This document shows positions 18,195 through 27,083 of a stretch of 64,000 bases of DNA, piece by piece. The first letter of the stretch is position 1. Each line of letters starts with the position of its first letter. Position numbers and translations under genes: made by a program. The notes under the pieces are model-generated. The model was given only the letters and a program-made list of their open reading frames with translations. It was not told where the DNA came from and did not search any database. The DNA comes from Phycicoccus endophyticus (lineage in GTDB: Bacteria > Actinomycetota > Actinomycetes > Actinomycetales > Dermatophilaceae): contig NZ_JAANCN010000002.1 in the NCBI RefSeq assembly GCF_011326735.1, positions 1 through 64,000 on the forward strand, in the 5' to 3' direction.

Positions 18195-18899
18195 TCAGTC
18201 GCCGACCTTCTCGGCGGAGGTGCGCGCCGCGGCCGTCGAGGCCTTGGCCGTCTTGCGGGCGCTCGTGCGCGCGGCCTTCGTGGCCGACGTGGTGCGCCGG
18301 GCGGCCTTGGTCGTCGTCGTCGACGTGCGCTTGGCGGCGGTGCGGGTGCGCTTGGCCGAGGCGGCGACCTCGGTCTGGGCGCGCTGGGCCTCCTCGGTGG
18401 CGGTACCGGAGACGACCGAGGCGACGTGCGCGGCCTCGCGGCGGCCCGTGGTCACCGTGGCCCGGGCGGAGCGCTCGACGTCGGCGACGGCCTTGCGCGC
18501 GGTGGTCACCGCGCCCTTGGCCTGGGCCAGGGTGGTCTCGGCCTGCGCGACGAGGTCCTGCGTGGCCTGCTGGGTGCGCAGCCGCCCGACGAGCGTCTTG
18601 CCCCGGGTCGCGAGGTCGGCGTAGCCCTCGGAGACCTTGCCGCCGACGACGAGCCCTCGGGTGAGGGCGGTGGCGGGCAGGTCCTTGACCTGGCCGGTCA
18701 CGGCGTCGACGCGCTTCTGGAGCGCGGCCGGGGCCAGCTCGGTGCGGGCGGCCTCGGCGCGGGTGGCGAGCTCGGCCCGGCGGGCGTCGGCCCGCTTCTG
18801 GGCCTCGCGGACCTTCTCGACCGCGAGGTCGGTGGCGCCGGCGAGGGCGTAGAAGGGGGTGGTGTCGAGGGTCTTGCGGAGGTCGTCGAGAACGGCCAT
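18195..18899 (-). CDS. Heparin-binding hemagglutinin-like protein
   Basis: A 234-residue protein with the HBHA layout. The N-terminus MAVLDDLRKTLDTTPFYALA resembles mycobacterial HBHA and its ~20-aa hydrophobic segment. Residues ~25-150 form a long Ala/Glu/Arg-rich coiled coil. The last ~70 residues are a Lys/Arg/Ala/Thr-rich basic tail like the heparin-binding end of HBHA. ATG start with GAAGG upstream. In mycobacteria hbhA is likewise flanked by an XRE gene and a DUF2516 gene. Whether it is surface exposed here, or works inside the cell, cannot be read from sequence. Confidence 0.82.
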   Translation of the reverse strand: MAVLDDLRKTLDTTPFYALAGATDLAVEKVREAQKRADARRAELATRAEAARTELAPAALQKRVDAVTGQVKDLPATALTRGLVVGGKVSEGYADLATRGKTLVGRLRTQQATQDLVAQAETTLAQAKGAVTTARKAVADVERSARATVTTGRREAAHVASVVSGTATEEAQRAQTEVAASAKRTRTAAKRTSTTTTKAARRTTSATKAARTSARKTAKASTAAARTSAEKVGD

Positions 18900-18991
18900 G
18901 GCGGGCTCCTTCAGGGGGGAGGGCGGGATGTGGGCTGTGGGTCGGGGCCGGCGGCGCTGCCGGTCGGTCGTGCCGGCGCCGGGAGGCGGCG

Positions 18992-19363
18992 TCACGGGGC
19001 GTCGTCCTCGACGTAGGAGTCGTAGATGTCGAGGAGGGTGCGCTTCTGCCGGGCGGTGAGGACCGGGTCCTCGGCCAGCGCGCGGCGGACGTCGGACGTG
19101 CGGGCCACGGGGGCGGCCGCCTCGGCGTCGAGGATGCCGGCCCGGACGTAGAGGGACTCGGCCGAGACCTGCAGGCCCTTGGCGAGCTGCTGGAGGATCT
19201 CGGCGCTGGGGCGCTTGAGCCCGCGCTCGATCTGGGAGAGGTAGGGGTTGGAGACACCGGCGAGCGCGGACAGCTGCCGCAGCGAGAGCTGGGCGGACGT
19301 GCGCTGCTCGCGCAGGTAGTCCCCCAGGCTCTCACCGAGGTCGTTCAGCGGGTTCTTGCTCAC
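18992..19363 (-). CDS. XRE-family transcriptional regulator upstream of the HBHA-like gene
   Basis: A 123-residue regulator. The Cro/CI helix-turn-helix spans roughly residues 13-70 (LREQRTSAQLSLRQLSALAG, NPYLSQIERG). The C-terminal ~50 residues are a helical dimerisation region. The GTG start is favoured over the upstream ATGs because a CATACT -10 ends 7 nt before it and the operator lies behind that. Homologue of Rv0474 by synteny. It probably autoregulates through the AGTTwGCAT palindrome and may control hbhA. Confidence 0.9.
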   Translation of the reverse strand: MSKNPLNDLGESLGDYLREQRTSAQLSLRQLSALAGVSNPYLSQIERGLKRPSAEILQQLAKGLQVSAESLYVRAGILDAEAAAPVARTSDVRRALAEDPVLTARQKRTLLDIYDSYVEDDAP

Positions 19364-19370
19364 GTCCCCC

Positions 19371-19403
19371 AGTATGCTTGCTCCAGTTAGCATCATGCAA
19401 ACT
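19371..19403 (-). promoter_or_regulatory. XRE gene promoter with near-perfect palindromic operator
   Basis: The -10 CATACT (19371-19376) is followed upstream by AGTTAGCAT-C-ATGCAAACT (19385-19403), an inverted repeat of 9-bp arms with one mismatch. An outer GCTTGC/GCAAGC pair flanks it. The position, covering the -10 to -35 region, suggests a repressor site, probably autoregulatory. Confidence 0.65.
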
Positions 19404-19491
19404 CAGGCAAGCGCGACCCCCGTCACACCGGTGCCGGTCGCGCACCTGGCGCAGCGGGCACCTCCCGAGACGACCGGCGCCCGCGAGGGCC

Positions 19492-19995
19492 TCAGGCGGT
19501 GGCGCTCTCGCGCCGGCGCAGGGAGATGTCGGCGCACTCCACACAGGTGTCGTCCGAGACGAGCCCGAGGCGGATCAGCTGGCCGAACGCGAAGCACCCG
19601 GCGCAGAACCCGGCGAACGCCTCGAGCGAGGCGAAGACGACGAGCACGGCGAGGAGCACGGCGGCCACCGCGGGCGCACCGAGGAGGAGCGCGACGCTCG
19701 CCGCCGCGGTGAACGCCAGCCCCACCCCCTGGGCGAACCGCTTGGGCGCCCCGGAGACCAGGCGCGGCGCCCCGAGCCGCGGAGCGACCACTGCGGTGGC
19801 GAACCGGCCGAACGGGTCGAGCCGCGGACCGCTCGCGACGCGCAGGGCGAACCCGGCCGCGAGGACGACGCTCAGCCACAGCCACCCCGTCACCAGCGCC
19901 GTCGCCGCGACGACCACGACGCACGCGGCGACCACGCGGGCCGCCTTCTCGTTGACCACCGCGGGGAAACCGATCACGGAACGCATGGACTCCAT
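19492..19995 (-). CDS. DUF4395 family membrane protein
   Basis: A 167-residue protein with about four membrane helices. The family signature DPFGRFATAVVAP and two cysteine pairs are visible: FCAGC in the helix near residue 135 and TCVECAD near the C-terminus. DUF4395 proteins often accompany thioredoxin- or rhodanese-like genes; none is adjacent here. TTATCT ends 6 nt before the ATG and fixes the start. Confidence 0.88.
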   Translation of the reverse strand: MESMRSVIGFPAVVNEKAARVVAACVVVVAATALVTGWLWLSVVLAAGFALRVASGPRLDPFGRFATAVVAPRLGAPRLVSGAPKRFAQGVGLAFTAAASVALLLGAPAVAAVLLAVLVVFASLEAFAGFCAGCFAFGQLIRLGLVSDDTCVECADISLRRRESATA

Positions 19996-20001
19996 AACGT
20001 C

Positions 20002-20007
20002 AGATAA
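20002..20007 (-). promoter_or_regulatory. -10 hexamer of the DUF4395 gene, leaderless type
   Basis: TTATCT on the minus strand ends 6 nt before the ATG at 19995. Confidence 0.5.
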
Positions 20008-20079
20008 TGGGTCGCGTCATCCCGCAGCTCGCTCGTGGTCCACTCCTCGGACATCGACGCGGCGCCCGACGCCGGCGGG

Positions 20080-20934
20080 TCAGCGCCGGCGACGCTCCCG
20101 CACCCCGAGCAGCTCGCGCGCCTCGGCGCAGGTCAGCGGCGGACGCTGGAGCAGCCGGGCGAGCTCGGCCGCCCGCGCGACGAGCTCGTCGTTGTGCTCG
20201 ACGACCCGGCCCCTGCGGAACACGACGTTGTCCTCCATCCCGACCCGCAGGTGCCCCCCGGCCGACAGGGCCGCCGCCATGACGGGCAGGTGTCCCCGGC
20301 CGATCCCGGTGGCCGACCACGACGTCACCTCCTCCGGCAGCATCGCGACGCCGGCCATCACCGCGGCCGTCGTCGCCGGCATCCCCCCGGGGACGCCGGT
20401 GACGAAGTCGACGTGCACGCGCCCACCGAACGGCAGCCCGTGGGTGTCGAGCAGCCGGCGGAGGGTCGCCACGTGCCCGAGGTCGAACAGCTCGAACTCC
20501 GGCACGACCTCCCGCTCGCGCGCCCGGACGTACAGCTCGGCGACGAACGGCCACGGGTTGAGGAAGACGTCGTCGCCGAAGTTCGTCGTCCCACAGGTGA
20601 GCGAGCACGAGTCCGGCTCGGCGTCCAGCACGGTGAGGCGGTGCTCCAGGGGGTCGTGCACCGACCCGCCGGTCGAGAGCTGGACGACGAGGTCGGTCGC
20701 CTCCCGCACCGCCTCGACCGCGGCGCGCAGGTAGCCCCCGTCGAGGGTGGGCCGGTGCTCCCGGTCACGGATGTGCAGGTGAACCACCGAGGCGCCGGCC
20801 GCCTCGCACCGCCGGGCCGTCTCGAGAACCTCCTCGAGGGTCGTCGGCAGCTGCGGCAGGTCGGCCTTGGCGTGCTCGGCGCCGGTCGGCGCGACGGTGA
20901 TGAGCGTGCCGGTCACCCCGGGCGGCGGCGTCAT
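20080..20934 (-). CDS. BKACE-family beta-keto acid cleavage enzyme
   Basis: A 284-residue zinc enzyme of the 3-keto-5-aminohexanoate cleavage (PF05853) family. Members split beta-keto acids using acetyl-CoA. The zinc-binding HLH lies in VVHLHIRDREH, and STGGS, ELFDLGH, HVDFVTGVPGG and VGMEDNVVF are conserved blocks. The second methionine of the frame is chosen because homologues begin with LITVAPTGAE close to the N-terminus. The real substrate of this member is unknown. No lysine-degradation genes surround it. Confidence 0.9.
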   Translation of the reverse strand: MTPPPGVTGTLITVAPTGAEHAKADLPQLPTTLEEVLETARRCEAAGASVVHLHIRDREHRPTLDGGYLRAAVEAVREATDLVVQLSTGGSVHDPLEHRLTVLDAEPDSCSLTCGTTNFGDDVFLNPWPFVAELYVRAREREVVPEFELFDLGHVATLRRLLDTHGLPFGGRVHVDFVTGVPGGMPATTAAVMAGVAMLPEEVTSWSATGIGRGHLPVMAAALSAGGHLRVGMEDNVVFRRGRVVEHNDELVARAAELARLLQRPPLTCAEARELLGVRERRRR

Positions 20935-21040
20935 GGGGCCCATCATGGCAGCCGGCCCGCCGGCCCCTCCAGGCTCCGTGCCGACGGGGCCGAACGCTGC
21001 CGCCCTTCCCGGTGCTGCGGCTCCCCCGCGGACCGCCGCG

Positions 21041-22111
21041 CTACCCCCGCACGACGGGCGTCTGCGCGGCGGCCACGCCCTCGACGAGGCAGTCGACGTC
21101 CTCGGGCACCGACCGCTTGACCACGGCGAGGGCGACCGGGCCGTCCTCGTAGTGCCGGGCGACGCTCGTCAGCCGGCCGACCTCGCGCTCCCCGACGATG
21201 ACGGGCGCGCCCCGCGAGGGCAGCACGTGCCCCGAGCCGTCGAGGTGGAGGAAGACGAGCCGCCGCGGCGGCCGCCCGAGGTTGTGCACCCGCGCGACCG
21301 TCTCCTGCCCCCGGTAGCAGCCCTTGTGCAGGTGGACGGCGGTGCGCAGCCAGTCCAGCTCGTGGGGGATGGTGCGGTGGTCGGTCTCGAGACCGAGCCG
21401 GGGCCGCCAGGCGGCGACGCGCAGCGCCTCCGCGGCCCACACGCCGGCGAGCGGACGGTCACCGACCGCCGAGGCCAGCCGGTCGCGCGGGACGAGCAGC
21501 TCGCGCCAGGCCCGCCCGAGAGCCGGATGGCCCTCGGGCGGCCCGTACGCGACGGTGTCGCCGACGAGCCCCGGCCACGGGTCGACCCAGGCCAGCGGCT
21601 CGCCCTCGGCCGACTCGCCGCCCATCGGCTCCCCGAGCACCGCCCAGGAGCCGGAGACGTCGGCGACCTCGACGCGCAGCATGAAGCGCATCGACTCCAG
21701 CCAGGCCACGAGCGCCGGAGCCGTCCCGGGCTCGACGCTCAGCCAGGCCCGCTCCCCGTCGTCGACGACGTGCACCGCGTGCTCGAGGTGCCCCTTGGGC
21801 GAGAGGACGAGGGTCTCGCGGGAGGTCCGCGGTGGCAGGCCGGTGAGCTCCTGGGTGGTCATCGAGTGCAGCCACGAGAGCCGGTCCGGGCCGGAGACGG
21901 TCACCACCCCACGGTGGGAGAGGTCGACGACGGCCAGCCCCTCGGCGAGCAGGCGCTGCTCGCGCATCGGGTCGCCGTAGTGGGCGGCGACCCCGGCGTC
22001 GAGCCCCTCGGCCTCGACCGCGCCGGGTCGGGCCAGCAGCGGCGAGGCCGCGCCGGCGGCCGGTGCGTCCTGGCCGGCGGGCGGGACCGGCGAGGGAAGG
22101 GCGGCGCTCAC
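21041..22111 (-). CDS. ygfZ: Folate-binding protein YgfZ/GcvT-like, Fe-S cluster assembly
   Basis: A 356-residue tetrahydrofolate-binding protein related to the glycine cleavage T-protein. The family signature K263-G-C-Y-R-G-Q-E270 contains the invariant cysteine. YgfZ proteins support assembly or repair of certain Fe-S enzymes. The GTG start overlaps the stop of the upstream fur-family gene by 4 bp, which selects it over a longer frame. Coupling to a Fur regulator fits an iron-related role. Confidence 0.92.
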   Translation of the reverse strand: MSAALPSPVPPAGQDAPAAGAASPLLARPGAVEAEGLDAGVAAHYGDPMREQRLLAEGLAVVDLSHRGVVTVSGPDRLSWLHSMTTQELTGLPPRTSRETLVLSPKGHLEHAVHVVDDGERAWLSVEPGTAPALVAWLESMRFMLRVEVADVSGSWAVLGEPMGGESAEGEPLAWVDPWPGLVGDTVAYGPPEGHPALGRAWRELLVPRDRLASAVGDRPLAGVWAAEALRVAAWRPRLGLETDHRTIPHELDWLRTAVHLHKGCYRGQETVARVHNLGRPPRRLVFLHLDGSGHVLPSRGAPVIVGEREVGRLTSVARHYEDGPVALAVVKRSVPEDVDCLVEGVAAAQTPVVRG

Positions 22112-22527
22112 GAGCCCTCCCGGCAGGTACGGCACAGCCCGTGGACGGCCGCGTGGCTGACGTCGGCGGCGAAGCCGACCCGCTCGTCGAGCCGGGCGAC
22201 GAGCTCGTCGGCGGTCGCCAGCGGCACCTCACCGACCCAGCCGCAGCCGCGGCAGAGCAGGTGCAGGTGGGTGGCGTGCTCGGCGAGGTGGTAGCTCGGC
22301 GTGCGGTGGTCGACGTGGGTGTGCCCGACGAACCCGAGCTCCTGGAGGGCGTCGAGCGAGCGGTACACGGTCGAGACCGGCAGTGCCCGCCCCCCGTCGG
22401 CGGCGACCGCCTCGACGATGTCCTCGGGGGTGGCATGCCCGAGCCGCCCGACGGCGGCGAGCACCCGCTCGCGCTGCGTCGTCAGGCGCTTGCCGCGCGC
22501 ACGCAGCCGCTCCCCGAGGTCGCTCAC
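22108..22527 (-). CDS. Fur-family metal-responsive repressor
   Basis: A 139-residue regulator. The winged helix covers residues ~5-80 (RLTTQRERVLAAV, PVSTVYRSLDALQELGFV). The dimerisation domain has HLHLLCRGCGW and the final LCRTC, two Cys pairs for a structural zinc. Whether it senses iron, zinc or peroxide is not decidable; adjacency to ygfZ favours iron. GTG start with GGAGGG and a TACATT -10. Confidence 0.9.
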   Translation of the reverse strand: MSDLGERLRARGKRLTTQRERVLAAVGRLGHATPEDIVEAVAADGGRALPVSTVYRSLDALQELGFVGHTHVDHRTPSYHLAEHATHLHLLCRGCGWVGEVPLATADELVARLDERVGFAADVSHAAVHGLCRTCREGS

Positions 22528-22533
22528 CCCTCC

Positions 22534-22578
22534 AATGTAGGCCGAAGGAGCCTCCCCGCCGCCACCCGCACCTACACT
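22534..22578. promoter_or_regulatory. Divergent promoters of the fur-family and LCP genes
   Basis: TACATT on the minus strand (22534-22539) ends 6 nt before the fur GTG. TACACT on the plus strand (22573-22578) ends 6 nt before the LCP GTG. Both transcripts would start at or beside their initiation codon. Confidence 0.55.
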
Positions 22579-22584
22579 GGCCCG

Positions 22585-23661
22585 GTGACCGACCGGGACG
22601 TGGAGCTCGTGGGGCGTGACGGCCAGGCCGGAGACGACGGCGGGGAGGGCCCGCCCGAGGAGGCCGCCCAGCCCACCCCACGGCGTCGACGCGGCCGGCG
22701 CGTCCTGCTCGTCCTCGGCATGCTCGTGCTGCTCGTCGTGGTCGCCGTCGGCGGCTTCGTCGGCTACCTCGGCTGGCGGGTGTCGGACAACATCACCCGT
22801 GCCGACCTGCTGCCGACCGCCGCACCCCCGAGCACCGCGTCCGACGGCTCCCCCATCGAGGTGCCGAGCTCGGGCGTCGGGACCAACTTCCTCGTCGTCG
22901 GCTCCGACAGCCGTGGCAGCGACCGGGGACGCTCGGACGTCATCGTGCTCGTCCACGTCCCCGAGGACCCGACGAGCATCGAGATGATCCACTTCCCCCG
23001 CGACCTCTACGTGAGCATCCCCGGGCACGGGAAGAACAAGATCAACGCCGCGTACGCCTACGGCGGGGAGCCGCTGCTCGTCGAGACCCTCCAGAACCTG
23101 CTCGGCATCAAGATCGACCACGTCGCGCGGACGAACTTCGAGGGCTTCAAGAACATGACCGACGCCGTCGGCGGTGTGCGGGTCTACGCCGAGGAGGGCA
23201 ACGACGCCTCCGGCAACGGCGGCGCTGCGATCCACCGGGGGTGGAACGACCTCGACGGCGAGCAGGCGCTGGCGTTCGTCCGGGAGCGCTACGAGCTGAG
23301 CGAGGGTGACATCTCCCGGGGGCGGCGCCAGCTGGCCTTCGTCAAGGCGCTGCTGCTCAAGGCGACGAGCCGCTCGACGCTGACCAACCCGCTGGCCGTC
23401 GCGCGCTTCACCGACGCCGCGACCGAGAACCTCGTCGTCGACCGGGACCTGACCATCGGCGCGATGAAGGACTATGCGCTGGAGCTGCGCGGGATCCGCT
23501 CCTCCGACGTCGTGTTCGCCACCGCCCCCTTCAGCGGCTTCGCGTCCGACCCGCAGGCGGGCAGCATCGACGTCGTCGACACCAAGCGGATGGCCCTGCT
23601 CGGCGAGGCGCTGCGCACCGACACGATGGAGGACTACCTCGACGTGTTCGTCACGCCCTGA
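22585..23661 (+). CDS. LytR-CpsA-Psr family glycopolymer ligase
   Basis: A 358-residue membrane-anchored enzyme that transfers lipid-linked glycopolymers to peptidoglycan. The cytoplasmic N-terminus ends in PRRRRGRR, one membrane helix follows (residues ~39-62). The LCP catalytic domain has VGSDSRG, HFPRDLYVSIPGHGKNKINAAYAYGG (Asp/Arg active-site residues), DAVGGV and the ALAFVRERY block. Length is near the minimum for the family, with no LytR_C domain. Leaderless GTG start. Confidence 0.93.
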   Translation: MTDRDVELVGRDGQAGDDGGEGPPEEAAQPTPRRRRGRRVLLVLGMLVLLVVVAVGGFVGYLGWRVSDNITRADLLPTAAPPSTASDGSPIEVPSSGVGTNFLVVGSDSRGSDRGRSDVIVLVHVPEDPTSIEMIHFPRDLYVSIPGHGKNKINAAYAYGGEPLLVETLQNLLGIKIDHVARTNFEGFKNMTDAVGGVRVYAEEGNDASGNGGAAIHRGWNDLDGEQALAFVRERYELSEGDISRGRRQLAFVKALLLKATSRSTLTNPLAVARFTDAATENLVVDRDLTIGAMKDYALELRGIRSSDVVFATAPFSGFASDPQAGSIDVVDTKRMALLGEALRTDTMEDYLDVFVTP

Positions 23662-23689
23662 GCGCCGGCACGCGCCCGAGGCGGCCGGG

Positions 23690-24199
23690 TCACTCCACCC
23701 GCTTGAGCTCGGCCGAGACGTGCGACTGCATGGGGTGGCCCATGGCGGCCATGTCCATGACCCACATGAGGTTGGAGGCGACGTAGCCGTACATCCGCTG
23801 GGCGGCGGTGTACTCCTTGGCGTCCGGGCTGCGCATGACGCCGTCGGTGTGCACCTCGACCTTGGCCGGCTCGGCCACCCCCGCGTAGAGCTCGACGAAC
23901 CCGGTGGGGTGGGCGAGCAGGAGCTCGACGTTCGTGCCGTCGCTGCCGGGGGTCACCGGGCGCCAGAAGCCCAGCTCGGTCGCGAGCGGACGCACCTGCT
24001 TGCCCTCGTCGTCGAGCAGCCAGGTGCGCGACTCCCACCGCAGGAACCGGCGCCCGTCGTGGCTGCAGACGACCTCCTGGCCGAACCGCTCGGACTCCAT
24101 CGTCGGGTAGCCGACGACGCCCGCGCCGGCCCAGGTGCCGACGAGCCAGGCGAGCGGGGCGAGATCCTCGTGCAGGGAGACGTCGAGCTGGAAGACCAT
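23690..24199 (-). CDS. Nitrobindin-family heme-binding beta-barrel protein
   Basis: A 169-residue FABP-like/nitrobindin protein (PF08768). The opening LVGTWAGAGVVGYPT carries the family GxWxGxG signature, and LEFGQE-like FGQEVVCSHDGRRFLRWESRTW is conserved. Nitrobindins bind ferric heme and react with nitric oxide or isomerise peroxynitrite; the proximal histidine is probably in the C-terminal GHPMQSHVSAEL segment. ATG fixed by a TACACT -10 seven bases upstream. Confidence 0.9.
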   Translation of the reverse strand: MVFQLDVSLHEDLAPLAWLVGTWAGAGVVGYPTMESERFGQEVVCSHDGRRFLRWESRTWLLDDEGKQVRPLATELGFWRPVTPGSDGTNVELLLAHPTGFVELYAGVAEPAKVEVHTDGVMRSPDAKEYTAAQRMYGYVASNLMWVMDMAAMGHPMQSHVSAELKRVE

Positions 24200-24206
24200 G
24201 CCGGCC

Positions 24207-24212
24207 AGTGTA
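24207..24212 (-). promoter_or_regulatory. -10 hexamer of the nitrobindin gene, leaderless type
   Basis: TACACT on the minus strand ends 7 nt before the ATG at 24199; the same hexamer and spacing as for the LCP gene. Confidence 0.55.
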
Positions 24213-24225
24213 GGGAGCCCGCCGG

Positions 24226-25110
24226 TCAGCCGATGAGGACGAGCGCCGCCCCGTAGACGACCACGCCGGGCACGAGCACCCCGGCGGCGGCGACCGCGAG
24301 CTGGCTGCGGCGCGCCGTCACCGGCGGGAGGACGACGAGGGCCCGGCGCAGGGCATGGGCGACGGCGGCCGCGAGCAGGCCGACGAGCGCCGCGCTCGAG
24401 GCCTGCGGGAAGCCGAGGATGCTCGCGGCGACGATCGCCCCGGCGGCCCCGAGGACCATCGCGACCGGCAGCAGCCACGCCCGCAGCAGGCGCACCCCGG
24501 CCGCGAGGTCGGCGAGCGAGCCCACGGCCACGGCGACGAACGCCGCGCTCGCCAGGTCGGTCGCCCGGCCGGAGTACGCCAGGGGCAGCCACGTCGTGCC
24601 GACCGTGACCAGGCCGAGCCCGAAGGAGGTGACGCCGATCGACTCGGTGAGCCGGGGACGGCCGTCGCGCCGGGCGATCTGGTGGACGAACATCACCCCG
24701 AGGCCGACGGCCAGGCCGACCGGGACGAGCCGCAGGTACGGCTCCTCGCCGGGAACGACGCCGAGCACGGGGGCGGCCACCGCGGCGACGCCGACGGCGA
24801 GCGAGGAGCCGAAGCGGCTCGAGCTGCCGAGCAGCCGCGGCCAGCCCCAGGCGAGCACGACGCCCGTCCAGGCCAGCCCGCCGGCGAGGAGGACCGGGTC
24901 GGTGCGCAGCAGCGGGACGAGCAGCCCGACGAGCACGACGGTGGCGACGACGACGAGCGGGCGCGGCACGAGGGCCATCTCCGGCAGCACGGGGTGGCGC
25001 CGGATGGCCTCGACCCGGGCACGGCGGGCGGCCCGGGTCTCGGGCTCGACCGGCCCCCCGGTGCTCGGTGCCGCCTCCTGGTCCACGCCCGGCATCCTCG
25101 CATCACCCAC
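24226..25110 (-). CDS. Polytopic membrane protein of unknown function
   Basis: A 294-residue protein. After a 45-residue charged N-terminus there are about eight hydrophobic helices, ending at the C-terminus with [13 protein letters not shown] recognise no catalytic motif. The GTG start overlaps the stop of the upstream MoaD-like gene; an ATG at 25095 is an alternative. Similar genes follow MoaD/ThiS genes near glnR in other actinobacteria, which suggests a conserved but uncharacterised neighbourhood. Confidence 0.75.
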   Translation of the reverse strand: MGDARMPGVDQEAAPSTGGPVEPETRAARRARVEAIRRHPVLPEMALVPRPLVVVATVVLVGLLVPLLRTDPVLLAGGLAWTGVVLAWGWPRLLGSSSRFGSSLAVGVAAVAAPVLGVVPGEEPYLRLVPVGLAVGLGVMFVHQIARRDGRPRLTESIGVTSFGLGLVTVGTTWLPLAYSGRATDLASAAFVAVAVGSLADLAAGVRLLRAWLLPVAMVLGAAGAIVAASILGFPQASSAALVGLLAAAVAHALRRALVVLPPVTARRSQLAVAAAGVLVPGVVVYGAALVLIG

Positions 25111-25339
25111 CGGCGAAGGGCGGCAGCACCTCGACGAGCGCCCCCGGCGGCAGCGGCGTGTCGCCCGAGGCGGCCAGGCCGTCGACGAGGACCGAGCACA
25201 CGGGCAGCACCTCGGCGAGCGCCGGCCGGCCCGCGACGATCCGTTCGGTCAGCGCGGCCACGCTCGGGAGCGCCTCGACCTGCTCGGACTCCACCCCGGC
25301 GGCGGCCCGGGCACCGGCCCAGTACCGCACCCGGAGCAT
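25103..25339 (-). CDS. MoaD/ThiS-family ubiquitin-like sulfur carrier
   Basis: A 78-residue beta-grasp protein starting [15 protein letters not shown] and ending in the diglycine that is thiocarboxylated in this family (PPFAGG). It could serve molybdopterin synthesis or another sulfur-transfer route; no other cofactor genes are nearby. An ATG at 25396 preceded by AGGG would add 19 residues; the family start favours 25339. It is divergent from glnR and overlaps the next membrane protein gene. Confidence 0.82.
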   Translation of the reverse strand: MLRVRYWAGARAAAGVESEQVEALPSVAALTERIVAGRPALAEVLPVCSVLVDGLAASGDTPLPPGALVEVLPPFAGG

Positions 25340-25403
25340 GCCGGCGGCCGTGTCGTGTGTCCCACCCTCGGGCAAGGCTCCGTGCCCTCCGTCCATGACA
25401 CCC

Positions 25404-25409
25404 TATTCT
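25404..25409 (+). promoter_or_regulatory. -10 hexamer of glnR, leaderless type
   Basis: TATTCT ends 8 nt before the glnR ATG at 25418. Confidence 0.5.
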
Positions 25410-25417
25410 GTGGGGCG

Positions 25418-26116
25418 ATGGCCCACCTGTTGCTGCTGACGAACACCTTGGCGCCCGGGTCCGAGGTCCTACCGGCGCTCGGGCTGCTCTCGCACCATGT
25501 TCGCATCCTGCCCGCGGAGGCCTCGGCGCTGGTCGACGCGCCCGAGGCCGACGCGGTGCTCATCGACGCCCGGCGCGAGCTCGCCATGGCCAAGTCGCTG
25601 TGCCGCGTGCTCACGACGACCGGCGTCGTCGCGCCGCTGTTCGCCGTCGTCACCGAGGGCGGCCTCGCCGGGCTGACGAGCGAGTGGGGGGTCGACGACG
25701 TCCTGCTCGACACGGCCGGCCCGGCGGAGGTCGAGGCCCGGCTGCGGCTGGCCGTCGGCCGCCGGGGCGAGAGCGCCGAGGACGAGGCCGGCCCGATCAC
25801 CGCCGGCGCGCTCGTCATCGACGAGGCGACGTACTCGGTGCGGCTGCGCGGCCGGCTGCTCGACCTGACGTACAAGGAGTTCGAGCTGCTCAAGTACCTC
25901 GCGCAGCACCCGGGCCGGGTCTACACCCGCTCCCAGCTGCTCCAGGAGGTCTGGGGCTACGACTACTTCGGCGGCACCCGCACCGTCGACGTCCACGTCC
26001 GCCGGCTGCGCGCCAAGCTCGGCGCCGAGCACGAGCTGCTCATCGGCACGGTGCGCAACGTCGGCTACCGGTTCGTCCCGGAGGCCGCCGAGGACCTCGA
26101 CGAGGTCGAGGGCTGA
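25418..26116 (+). CDS. glnR: GlnR-type nitrogen response regulator
   Basis: A 232-residue OmpR-type regulator with an atypical receiver. The receiver starts [20 protein letters not shown], and [36 protein letters not shown] is nearly the Streptomyces GlnR sequence. The usual acidic pocket is degenerate, so control is probably not by a partner kinase. The winged helix (residues ~125-222) includes [20 protein letters not shown]. GlnR controls nitrogen assimilation genes such as glnA and amtB. mshD follows directly, as in Streptomyces. Confidence 0.92.
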   Translation: MAHLLLLTNTLAPGSEVLPALGLLSHHVRILPAEASALVDAPEADAVLIDARRELAMAKSLCRVLTTTGVVAPLFAVVTEGGLAGLTSEWGVDDVLLDTAGPAEVEARLRLAVGRRGESAEDEAGPITAGALVIDEATYSVRLRGRLLDLTYKEFELLKYLAQHPGRVYTRSQLLQEVWGYDYFGGTRTVDVHVRRLRAKLGAEHELLIGTVRNVGYRFVPEAAEDLDEVEG

Positions 26117-27037
26117 GTGCCGCTCACCGAGCGGCTCGGGGCCGTCGACGAGGCGACCGCCGCCAAGGTGCGCGAGCTGTGGGAGCGGGCCGAGGCCGCG
26201 GACGGTGTCGCGGCCGTCTCCGAGGCCTTCCGGCTCGCCCTCGGCGCGCAGCGCGAGGGCGTCGCCCATCTGCTGCGCCGGGACGACGCGGGCCAGCTCG
26301 TCGGCTATGCGCAGGTGGCCGACGCCCGAAGTCCGCAGGCGGTCGCCGAGCTCGTCGTCGACCCGGCGGCCCGGCGCCAGGGGCACGGCGCGGCGCTGCT
26401 CGACGCGGCGCGCGGCGACGGGGCGCGCAGCGTGTGGGCGCACGGAGACCTGGCGGGGGCCCGGGCGCTCGCGGCCGCCGTCGGCCTGCGCCGCAGCCGC
26501 GAGCTGTACCGGATGACCCGCCCGCTCACCGACGCCGACACCGCCGACCCGGCCCTTCCCGAGGGGTACACGGTGCGGGGGTTCGAGCCCGGCCGGGACG
26601 ACGAGGCGTGGGTCCGGCTCAACGCCGCCGCCTTCGCCGGGCACCCCGAGCAGGGCCGGCTCACCGTGGAGGACCTGCGCGAGCGGATGGCGCAGCCGTG
26701 GTTCGACCCGGCCGGGCTGCTCCTCGTCGAGCACGACGGCCGGCTCGCCGCGTTCCACTGGACCAAGGTCGAGACCGGCCCGGCGGACGGGACCCGGCCG
26801 GACAGCGCGCCGGGCGCGCCGCGCAGCGGGACCGGGGAGGTGTACGTCGTCGGGGTCGACCCGGCGCAGCAGGGCCGCGGGCTCGGCGCGGCGGTCACCG
26901 GCCTCGGCCTGGCCCACCTCGCCCGGCGCGGGCTCGCCGAGGTCGAGCTGTACGTCGACGGCGACAACACCGCGGCGCGGCGCACCTACGCCCGGTACGG
27001 GTTCGAGGACGCGGCCGTCGACGTCCAGTACTCCTGA
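26117..27037 (+). CDS. mshD: Mycothiol synthase MshD
   Basis: A 306-residue protein of two GNAT acetyltransferase domains (residues ~1-135 and ~150-306). It acetylates Cys-GlcN-Ins with acetyl-CoA in the last step of mycothiol synthesis. The active C-terminal domain shows [20 protein letters not shown] and [20 protein letters not shown]. The GTG start immediately follows the glnR stop. The sister step gene mshA is at 14875-16203. Confidence 0.94.
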   Translation: MPLTERLGAVDEATAAKVRELWERAEAADGVAAVSEAFRLALGAQREGVAHLLRRDDAGQLVGYAQVADARSPQAVAELVVDPAARRQGHGAALLDAARGDGARSVWAHGDLAGARALAAAVGLRRSRELYRMTRPLTDADTADPALPEGYTVRGFEPGRDDEAWVRLNAAAFAGHPEQGRLTVEDLRERMAQPWFDPAGLLLVEHDGRLAAFHWTKVETGPADGTRPDSAPGAPRSGTGEVYVVGVDPAQQGRGLGAAVTGLGLAHLARRGLAEVELYVDGDNTAARRTYARYGFEDAAVDVQYS

Positions 27038-27083
27038 CGATCGGCCCACCGTCCGCGCGCCCCGACCTGTCAGGATGGGACGC

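Noticed and set aside
20007-20073. 22-codon minus-strand frame beginning MSEEWTTSELR upstream of the DUF4395 gene
   Set aside because: No ribosome site, and the promoter hexamer of the DUF4395 gene lies inside it.
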